Shown here: in pieces, positions 41,675-49,731 of the stretch | Numbering within the stretch: position 1 is the stretch's first letter | Layout: every line of letters begins with the position of its first letter | Assembly: GCA_934725105.1 (NCBI GenBank) | Contig: CAKVBD010000004.1 | Coordinates: forward strand, 17,931 to 81,930 | Direction of reading: 5' to 3' | From: an uncultured Bulleidia sp. | GTDB lineage: Bacteria > Bacillota_I > Bacilli_A > Erysipelotrichales > Erysipelotrichaceae | DNA: 64,000 bases | Program-made: the position numbers and the translations under genes | The notes under the pieces: generated by a model | Databases searched by the model: none | Told to the model about the DNA's origin: nothing | The model's input: the letters and a program-made list of their open reading frames with translations, nothing else

Positions 41675-43105
41675 ATGATTGAACAATTAATTGCCGAAGC
41701 GACAGAATGCGATTTCAAAGTTGCACTTGAAATAAAGAAACCAAAAAGTTGGCTAAAAAGTGTTAGTGCATTTTCTAATGGCATTGGTGGAACTTTATTT
41801 TTTGGTATTTCAGATGATAGAGAACCAATCGGATTATCAGATGTGCAAAGTGATGCTGAAGCAATTAGTCGTTTAATTAAAGAACGTATAACACCGCTGC
41901 CTCAATTCAATTTAAAACCCTTTGTAGAAGATAATAAAAATCTATTAGCTATAGAAATTTCATCTGGTCGTTCTACACCTTATTATTACAAAGCAGATGG
42001 CGTTATGGAAGCTTATGTTCGTGTTGGAAATGAATGCGTAATTGCTCCAGATTACATTGTTAACGAATTAATTCTAAAAGGAACCAATCAATCATTTGAC
42101 ACTTTATTAACAGATGCCTTAAAGAAGGATTACAGTTTCACGCTCCTAGAAGCAACTTACCTAGAAAGAACTGGTCTTCATTTTGAACCATCAGATTATA
42201 TCTCTTTTGGTTTAGCTGATAAAAATGGCTTTTTAACAAATGCTGGAAAACTCATGGCCGATCAACATATAGTGTACAATTCTCGCATATTTTGTACTAG
42301 ATGGAACGGTTTAGAAAAAGGTTCTATTTTCGATGATGCACTCGATGATAAAGAATATGAAGGAAATTTAATCTATCTATTAAAGAGCGCTACTGACTTT
42401 ATAAAAAACAATTCCAAAGTCAGATTTGCTAAAGAAGCACAATACAGAGTAGATAAACCTGATTACGCTGAACGAGCTATAACAGAGGCTATTGTCAATG
42501 CGCTAATTCACCGTGATTATATAGTGCTTGGCAGTGAAATTCATATTGATATGTTTGATGATCGTTTAGAAATTGCTTCTCCAGGAGGTATGTTTGGAGG
42601 CGGGACAATTCAAGAATACGATGTTTATAATATACGTTCTATGCGAAGAAATCCCGTAATCGCTGATTTATTTCATCGCATGAAGTATATGGAAAGACGC
42701 GGAAGTGGCTTAAAAAAGATTATTAGCGAAACAGAAATGCTTCCAGGATATCAAGCTAAATTTAAACCTGAATTTTCGTCAACTGCAATGGATTTTAAAG
42801 TTACTTTCAAAAATTTAAACTATGATCCAAATTTGAACGACTTAGTTAGTGACCAAGTTAGTGACCAAGTTAGTGACCAAGTTAGTGACCAAGTTAGCCC
42901 AAAGGATATTACACAATTAATTCTAGAGTTTTGTGTAACAGAAAAAAACAAGCAAGAAATATGCTCATTCGTTGGATATAAAAATCTTACTTATTTTACA
43001 AGAAAGTATTTAAAACCATTAATATTAAGTGGGCAGCTTAAGATGACTATCCCAGATAAGCCAAATAGTAAAAATCAAAAATACATCACTACTAGCAATA
43101 AATAA
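41675..43105 (+). CDS. AlbA_2/Schlafen-type ATP-binding protein
   Basis: 476 residues. Residues ~10-130 are an AlbA_2 (Schlafen-like) domain, with VSAFSNGIGGTLFFGISDD. Residues ~255-350 are a GHKL-type ATPase (HATPase_c_4) with AITEAIVNALIHRDY (N box), SPGGMFGG and ERRGSGLKKI. Then five tandem VSDQ repeats (about 388-408) link to a winged-helix-like tail. Such proteins are common in accessory islands and are usually annotated as transcriptional regulators or ATP-binding proteins of unknown function. GAGG lies before ATG and a TATAAT about 45 bp upstream is a plausible promoter. The gene sits alone between 62-bp direct repeats, which marks it as a mobile or recently inserted unit. Confidence 0.85.
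   Translation: MIEQLIAEATECDFKVALEIKKPKSWLKSVSAFSNGIGGTLFFGISDDREPIGLSDVQSDAEAISRLIKERITPLPQFNLKPFVEDNKNLLAIEISSGRSTPYYYKADGVMEAYVRVGNECVIAPDYIVNELILKGTNQSFDTLLTDALKKDYSFTLLEATYLERTGLHFEPSDYISFGLADKNGFLTNAGKLMADQHIVYNSRIFCTRWNGLEKGSIFDDALDDKEYEGNLIYLLKSATDFIKNNSKVRFAKEAQYRVDKPDYAERAITEAIVNALIHRDYIVLGSEIHIDMFDDRLEIASPGGMFGGGTIQEYDVYNIRSMRRNPVIADLFHRMKYMERRGSGLKKIISETEMLPGYQAKFKPEFSSTAMDFKVTFKNLNYDPNLNDLVSDQVSDQVSDQVSDQVSPKDITQLILEFCVTEKNKQEICSFVGYKNLTYFTRKYLKPLILSGQLKMTIPDKPNSKNQKYITTSNK
42838..42899 (+). repeat. 12-bp coding tandem repeat (VSDQ)n
   Basis: The unit GTTAGTGACCAA is repeated four times perfectly plus partial units at each end. Units are a multiple of three, so gain or loss changes linker length without a frameshift. 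Confidence 0.9.
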
Positions 43106-43116
43106 GACAATACCCG

Positions 43117-43178
43117 TCATCTCATATTTTCAATGTTTTTATAAGATGCAATGATGAAATATCTAATAGATGTAATCA
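43117..43178. repeat. Direct repeat, copy 2, flanking the Schlafen-type ATPase cassette
   Basis: Copy of 41443-41504 with five substitutions in two clusters; offset 1674 bp. It lies in the upstream region of the LtaS-like gene. Confidence 0.85.
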
Positions 43179-43281
43179 TCTTCACCTAAACTTCAGATTT
43201 TCACACGTTTTTAACAAGATTTTATATGCGAAAAGTGCTAAACTATAACGGTTATTAGAGAAAGTGAAATTTTTGTGAAAT

Positions 43282-45648
43282 ATGTTGAATAAATTAAAAC
43301 AGATATTTTCTATTAAAAGAATTGTGTGGTTCTTATTTGTTTCAGGATTATTTCTTGTATTATATACACCACACTTGTCATACCATGTAGATCTAGACAG
43401 CTGCAGTGAAGGTACGATCGTACTTGCCAACTACAACACTGACCGTAACGAAGAAATCTTCGAAACATACAACTACAACGGTCATAAAACATGGTACGAT
43501 GTCGCACCATATTATAAAGAGATTGCAATCACAAATGTGCCTATTGTAACAAACAGCCTGCAGATGCAGCTGCAAGGTGTCAAGAGCATGACCATCAACA
43601 AAATTACATTATCTTTTGGTCCAATGGTCGTTCGTGAATATACTTCCAGTAACTTTACATCTCAATTAGCTGGATCCCAAGGTATTGATATCTCACTTGA
43701 AAATGATCAAATTCATTTAAACCTGCAGAATGTGGAAGGCTGGGTACAATTCCAGACAGAAGAATATCTCCCAAAATTCATTGTCATTCAAGTCTATGCA
43801 TTTATCATGGTACTTGCATGGATCATTGCGGTAATGATTGATAAGCATTTAGAACTATCCAACGTCATTCCATTAAATGAGCTCATGTTACTCGCTGCTC
43901 CTTGCTGGGTATTCTTCATGATGGAGAATATATTAGGTAATTTCTTCTATATCAATACTGGATTACGTTTATTAAACGTCGGTATTATGATTGTCATCTA
44001 CAAGATCTTCCATCTCATCTTCTTCAGAAGACCAATGGGATTAAATCTTGCGAATATCACATTTACACTCTATGCAATTGTTTCCACCTTTGTTGTCGTA
44101 TTCAGAAACCGTCCAATTGCACCTTGGGACTTTACAGCACTCGGAACAGCAATGGATGTTGCGGCAAACTATGATATTCGTTTAAATTACATTATGATCT
44201 GTGCATTCATTGTAGATGCAATGTTATATCTTGTTATGCGTTTTGTACCAAGAGACAAAACAAAGATCAATAAATGGTATACCGCATATCCAATCATTGT
44301 ACTTGTCGTTGCATTGTTCTTTAACAGTATTGGCTCCTACTATTTATGGGATATTCGATTACTATCCACATTCCAGAATGAAGGTACAACTTTAACTTTC
44401 ACAGGTCTGGTTCGTCAGTTCTTAGAAAACCAGCCAACAAAACCAGATGGATACAGTGAAGATAAACTCAATGAATTAAAAGAAGAATACAGCACAAAGG
44501 CAAAAGCAGATGCGGAAGCAGAAGCAGAAAATACAAAGCCAACAACAATCATTCAGATCATGAATGAATCATTCAGTGATCTAGATATTGGCGGTACAAC
44601 AATTGCTGAAGGCATGACGCCTTACTTCAATTCCTTAGAGAACACGATTCGTGGAAATCTTTATGTATCTGTTCGTGGCGGTGGTACATGTAATACAGAA
44701 TATGAAACACTCACTGGTAACTCAACAGCGTTCTTCCAGGCAGGTGTTTATCCATACAACATGTATATGAACCGTTCCGTTCCTTCAACGATTTCCTATA
44801 TGAATCGTAATGATTATTTAACAACAGGTATGCATTTAGGCAAAGCAACAAACTGGAACAGAAGAACTGCATACCAGAAGCTTCAATTCAAAGATACGGT
44901 ATTTGCCGAAACATTTGATGGTTTAGATACGATTCACGGCTATCCAACAGATGAACAGGACTTTGAAAAAGTCATTGAGAATTATGAAGAAAACAAAGGT
45001 AAGAATCAATTCTTATTCAATGTTACTTACCAGAACCATGGCTCTTACAAGAATGCAGATGATTTAACACAGACTGTAGATCTAACAAGCTATGGCAATG
45101 AAAACTATGACACTGCAGAAAACTATCTTTCATTGATCAAATTAACAGACGAAGCATTCAAAAAACTCATTGAATACTTTGAGAATGTTGATGAAAATGT
45201 TATGATCATCATGTATGGTGACCATCAGCCATCCCTTGGTTCCGCAAGTGATCGTCTCTTCTTCCCAACAAGTGGAACACCAGAAGAAGACATCAAGAAA
45301 TATGTTACTCCATTCTTGATCTGGGCAAACTATGACATTGAAGATCAGACATATGACAAGCTCAGCGCAAACTATCTATCTAGCTTAATTCTTCATACAG
45401 CGAATATGGAACTCACTCCATACCAGCAGTTCCTGTATGAATTGAAAGATAAATACCCTGTCATTTCATTATATGGATGTTACGATGCTCAAGGTAACTT
45501 CTATGAATCTGTCGATGACATCGATGATGAAAGTATTCAGGAATATAGAATGTTACAATACAACAACGTATTTGATAAAAATCGTGATATTGAATTATTC
45601 TACCCAAAAAGTACAGATGATAAAAAAGCAGATGCGTCTACGGACTAA
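43282..45648 (+). CDS. LtaS-like phosphoglycerol transferase / sulfatase-family membrane enzyme
   Basis: 788 residues. One membrane segment (13-33) is followed by an extracytoplasmic strand-rich domain (about 35-160), then four or five membrane segments (165-370), then an external sulfatase-type catalytic domain (about 420-700). Active-site motifs are IIQIMNESFSDL (metal-binding Glu), GGGTCNTEYETLTG (likely Thr nucleophile) and MYGDHQPSLG (Asp-His metal site). The family polymerises glycerol-phosphate lipoteichoic acid or adds phosphoglycerol to glycans. The extra N-terminal domain makes it longer than LtaS (~650). No Shine-Dalgarno is convincing before ATG. A terminator overlaps the end. It is a plausible source of the polymer modified by the phosphorylcholine genes further right, but this link is inferred. 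Confidence 0.9.
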   Translation: MLNKLKQIFSIKRIVWFLFVSGLFLVLYTPHLSYHVDLDSCSEGTIVLANYNTDRNEEIFETYNYNGHKTWYDVAPYYKEIAITNVPIVTNSLQMQLQGVKSMTINKITLSFGPMVVREYTSSNFTSQLAGSQGIDISLENDQIHLNLQNVEGWVQFQTEEYLPKFIVIQVYAFIMVLAWIIAVMIDKHLELSNVIPLNELMLLAAPCWVFFMMENILGNFFYINTGLRLLNVGIMIVIYKIFHLIFFRRPMGLNLANITFTLYAIVSTFVVVFRNRPIAPWDFTALGTAMDVAANYDIRLNYIMICAFIVDAMLYLVMRFVPRDKTKINKWYTAYPIIVLVVALFFNSIGSYYLWDIRLLSTFQNEGTTLTFTGLVRQFLENQPTKPDGYSEDKLNELKEEYSTKAKADAEAEAENTKPTTIIQIMNESFSDLDIGGTTIAEGMTPYFNSLENTIRGNLYVSVRGGGTCNTEYETLTGNSTAFFQAGVYPYNMYMNRSVPSTISYMNRNDYLTTGMHLGKATNWNRRTAYQKLQFKDTVFAETFDGLDTIHGYPTDEQDFEKVIENYEENKGKNQFLFNVTYQNHGSYKNADDLTQTVDLTSYGNENYDTAENYLSLIKLTDEAFKKLIEYFENVDENVMIIMYGDHQPSLGSASDRLFFPTSGTPEEDIKKYVTPFLIWANYDIEDQTYDKLSANYLSSLILHTANMELTPYQQFLYELKDKYPVISLYGCYDAQGNFYESVDDIDDESIQEYRMLQYNNVFDKNRDIELFYPKSTDDKKADASTD

Positions 45649-45659
45649 TCTGCTTTTTT
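45622..45659. terminator. Terminator between LtaS-like and carboxylesterase genes
   Basis: AAAAAAGCAGAT pairs with ATCTGCTTTTTT (12 bp) across a 14-nt loop that contains the LtaS-like stop codon; A and T runs allow use in both directions. Confidence 0.88.
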
Positions 45660-45662
45660 CAT

Positions 45663-46958
45663 TTACATAAAGTTTCTAACAAATTGTTCTTTCTTTGTAT
45701 ATGGTTTCCATTGAGCTCCTGGATCATCATCTTTCATGAAATTTGTCCACGCAGTAATCATCGCTTCTGACAAGCGATAATCACGTGCATTCATATTTCT
45801 CCAGCAGCGATCCAACGTTCCAAACATATACCACAGTTCAGAAGAATGGAATGCACCACCATCATCTGATGGTAAATTCTTAGAAAAATAATACATATAA
45901 CAAGGCTTCTTAGAATAAATCAAACGAAGTTCCAGAAACTTCATACATCCTTCATAGAACTTTGATTTTCTAGCATCTGTACCTTTTTCAATTGTAATAT
46001 CATCACTTGTCATACCAATCATATACGGAATGTTATGAATTCTGCCATTCTTTGCGGCAACATCCATATCTTCCTGCAGAAGATATCCATCATTCACAGG
46101 ACCAAACGCAAGTCCACCACATTCTTTATATAACTCTGGTAAAATGGAAACAAGTTTATTTGCATCCAGTTTTCTAAGTGCATTAACATTTTTCACTTTG
46201 CACAACTTACGAATCACATCTCCTGTATGATATGCATCACTCATTTTTTTTGTATGTGTGATGCCATTTTCAACACCTGCACCTGATTGGAAAATCGCAC
46301 TATGGATCAAACCTTTCGTTAAAGGAGAAGTAATCAGTGCCTGTGTACTCATTGCCCCTGCAGACTGGCCAAATACCGTAATTCTATTACGATCCCCATG
46401 GAATGCTTCAATATTGTCATACACCCACTGCAAAGCCATGATTTGATCTAATAAGCCATAGTTTCCTGTTGTATGGAATGTATTTTCTTTTGTTAAGACA
46501 GGATCTGCATAAAACCCGAATACACCCACACGATAATTCACAGTTACAAGAATAACATCATGAGAAGCATATTTTTCTCCATCAAATTCCATTTCTGAAG
46601 AAAAGCCATGATCAAATGCACCTCCATGGATCCAGAATGCGACTGGAAACTTTCCTTCTTTTTTTGGTGCCCAGATATTCAGGTACAAGCAGTCTTCACT
46701 TTGTGGAGGCAATGGATACTTAGGATCCGTATAGAATTCTTTTCCATAGAACCCTTCCGTAGGATCTGGTTGCGGACATTGGCTTTTGAATTCTAACGCT
46801 TCATAAATACCATCCCATTTTGCTTTTTTCATTGGTACTTTAAATCTTCTATCTCCTACAGGAGCTTCCGCATATGGTACACCTCTAAAGATCATAGAAT
46901 TGACTTTAGATTCACCTTCTAATATTCCGAGTTTTGTTTTTACTTGTATTGTTTTCAT
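45663..46958 (-). CDS. Type-B carboxylesterase
   Basis: 431 residues, an alpha/beta-hydrolase of the carboxylesterase type-B family. MIFRGVPYAEAPVGDRRF, EDCLYLNIWAP and FWIHGGAFDHG (oxyanion hole) are diagnostic, and the nucleophile is in VFGQSAGAMS near 190. The family is usually 480-530 residues; this one is shorter, with a reduced C-terminal half, and the catalytic His probably lies in GGAFHSSELWYMFG near 375. No signal peptide is present, so it should be cytoplasmic. GAGG lies 7 nt before ATG. It is downstream of a TetR-type gene but separated from it by a strong hairpin terminator. Confidence 0.92.
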   Translation of the reverse strand: MKTIQVKTKLGILEGESKVNSMIFRGVPYAEAPVGDRRFKVPMKKAKWDGIYEALEFKSQCPQPDPTEGFYGKEFYTDPKYPLPPQSEDCLYLNIWAPKKEGKFPVAFWIHGGAFDHGFSSEMEFDGEKYASHDVILVTVNYRVGVFGFYADPVLTKENTFHTTGNYGLLDQIMALQWVYDNIEAFHGDRNRITVFGQSAGAMSTQALITSPLTKGLIHSAIFQSGAGVENGITHTKKMSDAYHTGDVIRKLCKVKNVNALRKLDANKLVSILPELYKECGGLAFGPVNDGYLLQEDMDVAAKNGRIHNIPYMIGMTSDDITIEKGTDARKSKFYEGCMKFLELRLIYSKKPCYMYYFSKNLPSDDGGAFHSSELWYMFGTLDRCWRNMNARDYRLSEAMITAWTNFMKDDDPGAQWKPYTKKEQFVRNFM

Positions 46959-46966
46959 AGCAACCT

Positions 46967-47028
46967 CTAAAAAAAGAACTCATTCATTTGACTTCTTTTA
47001 CATCCGCAAAGTCAAAGAATGAATTCTT
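46967..47028 (-). terminator. Long hairpin terminator overlapping the tetR 3' end
   Basis: A 20-bp stem with one bulge (5' arm at 47009-47028, 3' arm at 46974-46994 on the plus-strand coordinates) includes the last 13 codons of the TetR gene and is followed by seven T residues. Confidence 0.85.
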
Positions 47029-47553
47029 CATAAGATCAAGTGTCATTTGTTTTGTTTCTTCAACACTTTTCGCACCACCAATTTCGTTGACAAACATACG
47101 AACATTAAACGCCAAAGATTCTGCATCATATCGTGCCAATAATTCATTTGAATATTGAGGAAGAAAGTTCTCTTTACGATATTTTTCCAGAAATTTCATG
47201 ACTAATATTCTTAAGTTATCACGAATCATATCTTCAAAGCTATTCTGCCCCGTTACGTGATACGCAATACGGTAGAACTGTTTATTTTGAATGAGAACTT
47301 CAAGCGCAGCTGTCAGAGCTTTTTCGAAATCGCCACTTTCTACATAGTCTTTTGTATTTTCAACAATGTCATGATACACGATCCAATTCAAACAGTCATA
47401 TTTATCACTGAAATAGTTGTAGAATGTAGCACGAATCACTCCCGTTGCATCACAGATTTGTTTGATTGTAATCTTTTCAAACATGTGACGCAGCATCAGA
47501 GTTCTTAAGTTCTCTGCTAAAGATATTTTCATGAGATTTTTATGATATTCCAT
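46984..47553 (-). CDS. TetR/AcrR-family transcriptional regulator
   Basis: 189 residues. The N-terminal helix-turn-helix KITIKQICDATGVIRATFYNYFSDK (about 28-52) is typical of TetR-family repressors; the rest is a helical ligand-binding domain of unknown specificity, with the C-terminal half resembling the TetR_C_33 type. The start at 47553 has GAGG 5 nt upstream; the ORF's first 34 codons overlap the upstream gene. It begins 2 nt after the MntP-like stop codon, so the two are coupled and the regulator may control the exporter. Confidence 0.88.
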   Translation of the reverse strand: MEYHKNLMKISLAENLRTLMLRHMFEKITIKQICDATGVIRATFYNYFSDKYDCLNWIVYHDIVENTKDYVESGDFEKALTAALEVLIQNKQFYRIAYHVTGQNSFEDMIRDNLRILVMKFLEKYRKENFLPQYSNELLARYDAESLAFNVRMFVNEIGGAKSVEETKQMTLDLMKNSFFDFADVKEVK

Positions 47554-47555
47554 AA

Positions 47556-48122
47556 TTACCTCATCACTATATAAGTAGTTATCAAATAAATGCCGAAGAA
47601 TACCATTAGAATTCCACCAATCAATCTGATGATTCTTTGATACTTCGCACCACAATTATACCCTATTAGCAATGCAGTTAACACAGCTAAAAAAGTAATT
47701 ACAAAAGAAATAATCAATGCATTGATGGCATGTACTGCTAAAAATCCATATGCTGCACCAACAAAAAATACATCAATACTTGTGATCAAAGCTTGTTTCA
47801 ATAACACTTTTGAATCAAAACTGTCATCGAGTTTTTCTTCAAAATCTTTATTTAATAATGCTTTTGTTGAAATCATTGTTCCAATAATCAAAATAATCAG
47901 ACAAGCAATTGCGATTTCAATTTTCACTTTTTCAATGCTGATCATAAATGGTTTACTGCACACAAATCCAAGCATAAACATTCCCATCGCAACAATTGCA
48001 AATTCTAATGCATATGCAGAAATTTTCTTCATGTTCATGTTTCTTAATTGTGCACCTTTGTTCATCATCAGCACAAAACTATCAATCGATAATCCAAAAA
48101 AAATCATTATCTCCTTCCACAT
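47556..48122 (-). CDS. MntP-family (DUF204) manganese efflux protein
   Basis: 188 residues and six membrane segments in two similar halves. The conserved acidic residues sit in FFGLSIDSFVLMMNKGAQ (first helix) and ALITSIDVFFVGAAYGF (fourth helix), as in MntP, which exports Mn2+. An AAAGGAG site precedes ATG. It is the first gene of a two-gene unit with the TetR-type regulator, suggesting efflux under local control rather than by the yybP-ykoY manganese riboswitch, which I do not see upstream. Confidence 0.82.
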   Translation of the reverse strand: MWKEIMIFFGLSIDSFVLMMNKGAQLRNMNMKKISAYALEFAIVAMGMFMLGFVCSKPFMISIEKVKIEIAIACLIILIIGTMISTKALLNKDFEEKLDDSFDSKVLLKQALITSIDVFFVGAAYGFLAVHAINALIISFVITFLAVLTALLIGYNCGAKYQRIIRLIGGILMVFFGIYLITTYIVMR

Positions 48123-48204
48123 GTTTTCTCTCCTTTATTCGCATTCCTATTTTACATAAAGAATCAAATAATTGTGATATACAATCCTGTACTTTTGTTC
48201 AATT

Positions 48205-48232
48205 CAAAAAAAAGACCTGACTAAGCAGATCT
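48205..48232 (-). terminator. Terminator downstream of the pentapeptide gene
   Basis: On the minus strand AGATCTG pairs with CAGGTCT (one wobble) across a 6-nt loop, then seven T residues. It lies about 100 bp past the pentapeptide stop codon. Confidence 0.7.
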
Positions 48233-48331
48233 TCTGGGAGGGAAAGAAATTATTCTTCTTGAAAACAATTATATATTACACAGTAGTTGTGAGAAATATA
48301 TGTGTAATTTGTGAAAGTCTTGTGAAAGTAG
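48233..48331. other. 3' untranslated region with inverted and tandem repeats
   Basis: Between the pentapeptide stop and its terminator lie an inverted repeat (ATTACACA ... TGTGTAAT, ~18-nt loop) and a tandem TTGTGAAAG pair. Nothing coding is seen; the role is unknown. Confidence 0.4.
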
Positions 48332-48949
48332 TTACTTAACAATGATTCCTAACAGTTGTGCTAAAGCAATTGCCTGTTCACGATTGACAATCATTCCTTT
48401 TAAGTTTTCTGGCTGTGTTGCGATACTTGAAATGTCACTAGAAGACACATCGATTCCTGCAAGTTTTGTCTGATTGAATTCACAAGAAGTAAAATCACAA
48501 TCTTTGATATTGATATCTTTAAACTTTACATTATAGAAAGAAGTTTCCTGAAAACACATTTGTTTCCATTCTACACTTTTCCATGTTGTCTGATTCAGAT
48601 TTGCTAACAAAGCAAGAGAATCATGCATTGTTATATCAGTAAACGAACAATCTGAAAAATCAATCCCTGTCATTCTGCAATTACGAAAGATACATCTTCG
48701 AAAAACAGATTCACTGAAACAAGCATTCGATAAATCACAATGATCAAAAATCACATCTGCGAATAAACAAGAAATCATTTTTGTATGAATCGATACATTT
48801 TTAAATTCACATTCAAAAAATTCCTGCTGGTACAAATCATTTGTAATACTGTCATCACTAAAACATGCATTATCTATACGATCATTGATTTCTTTACAGT
48901 CACAAAGAACACATTCTTGTGAATACTTCGGTAATACTGGTTTTTTCAT
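48332..48949 (-). CDS. Pentapeptide-repeat protein
   Basis: 205 residues, most of which follow the A(D/N)LxX pentapeptide pattern with Phe, Cys, Leu or Ile at the central position: CDLSNACFSESVFRRC, CRMTGIDFSDCSFTD, VKFKDINIKDCDFTSCEFNQTKLAG. This predicts a right-handed quadrilateral beta helix. The repeats are interrupted near residue 110-130. Some relatives (Qnr, MfpA, McbG) mimic DNA and protect gyrase; others have no known role, and I cannot tell which applies. The N-terminal CVLCDCKE adds three Cys. A TTACAA/GATAAT promoter with a 17-nt spacer ends 5 nt before ATG, with AAGGA also present. Confidence 0.88.
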   Translation of the reverse strand: MKKPVLPKYSQECVLCDCKEINDRIDNACFSDDSITNDLYQQEFFECEFKNVSIHTKMISCLFADVIFDHCDLSNACFSESVFRRCIFRNCRMTGIDFSDCSFTDITMHDSLALLANLNQTTWKSVEWKQMCFQETSFYNVKFKDINIKDCDFTSCEFNQTKLAGIDVSSSDISSIATQPENLKGMIVNREQAIALAQLLGIIVK

Positions 48950-49010
48950 TTTGCATTATCCTTATCAATTGCTTCACTTGTAAATAACATACATTCTTTC
49001 CCCTAAACTC

Positions 49011-49038
49011 ACAAAAAGAGTATACCTCAGTATACTCC
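49011..49038 (-). terminator. Terminator at the end of the surface-glycan gene cluster
   Basis: On the minus strand GAGTATAC/GTATACTC forms a tight hairpin followed by CTTTTTG, 7 bp past the hexapeptide acyltransferase stop. Confidence 0.85.
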
Positions 49039-49044
49039 TAATCA

Positions 49045-49716
49045 TCACGCATTTTCTTGCATTTTAATTGTTCCATCATTCTTCCAGATGCTATTTTCAG
49101 GAACAACACCTCTTACACAACTAGTAGGATAAACCCTGCTATTTCTACCAATCACTGTACCAGGATTCAATACGCTATTGCATCCCACTTCAACATGATC
49201 TCCTAACATAGCACCAAACTTCTTTAAACCTGTTTCCATTTCTTCATGATGAATTCTATCATGCACAACAACTAGATTTTTATCACTTTTCACATTAGAA
49301 GTAATTGCACCAGCACCAGTATGTGCATAATAACCAAGAATGGAATCCCCAACATAGTTGTAATGTGGTGTCTGCACATGATCAAATAAAATGACATTTT
49401 TTAATTCACAGCTGTTTCCAACAACACAATCTTCTCCAACCAAAGCAGAGCCACGAATAAATGCACAATGTCTAACTTCAGTATTCGCACCAATAATACA
49501 AGGTGCACCCAAATATGCAGATGCAAATACATGTGCTGTTTTATGGACCCATACATGTTCTTTCACTTCATCATATTCATCCTTTGGCAATTGAGAACCA
49601 ATTTCAACAATCATGTCTTTGATTCCTTTTAATGCTTCCCATGGATATGTAAACTTAGATAAGTAATCTTTTGCCAGTGTGTGATCTAAATCGTATAAAT
49701 CGTTTATTGTGTACAT
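49045..49716 (-). CDS. Left-handed beta-helix (hexapeptide) acyltransferase, GlmU C-terminal-like
   Basis: 223 residues. From about residue 65 the hexapeptide pattern of a left-handed beta helix is clear (CIIGANTEVRHCAFIRG, LVGEDCVVGNSCELKNVILFD). GYYAHTGAGAITSNVK contains the catalytic-type His and Lys seen in the GlmU acetyltransferase domain, and GDHVEVGCNSVLNPGTVIG completes the coil. There is no pyrophosphorylase domain, so this is not GlmU but probably an acetyltransferase or sugar-nucleotide-binding relative. It is the last gene of the srtB-lcp unit (15-nt gap), which suggests a role in the surface polymer, perhaps N-acetylating an amino sugar. Confidence 0.8.
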   Translation of the reverse strand: MYTINDLYDLDHTLAKDYLSKFTYPWEALKGIKDMIVEIGSQLPKDEYDEVKEHVWVHKTAHVFASAYLGAPCIIGANTEVRHCAFIRGSALVGEDCVVGNSCELKNVILFDHVQTPHYNYVGDSILGYYAHTGAGAITSNVKSDKNLVVVHDRIHHEEMETGLKKFGAMLGDHVEVGCNSVLNPGTVIGRNSRVYPTSCVRGVVPENSIWKNDGTIKMQENA

Positions 49717-49731
49717 ACATTTCCCTTCTTT

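Noticed and set aside
42838..42899. Short repeats that could be mistaken for a CRISPR array
   Set aside because: The 12-bp units are contiguous and in frame within a coding sequence, with no spacers.
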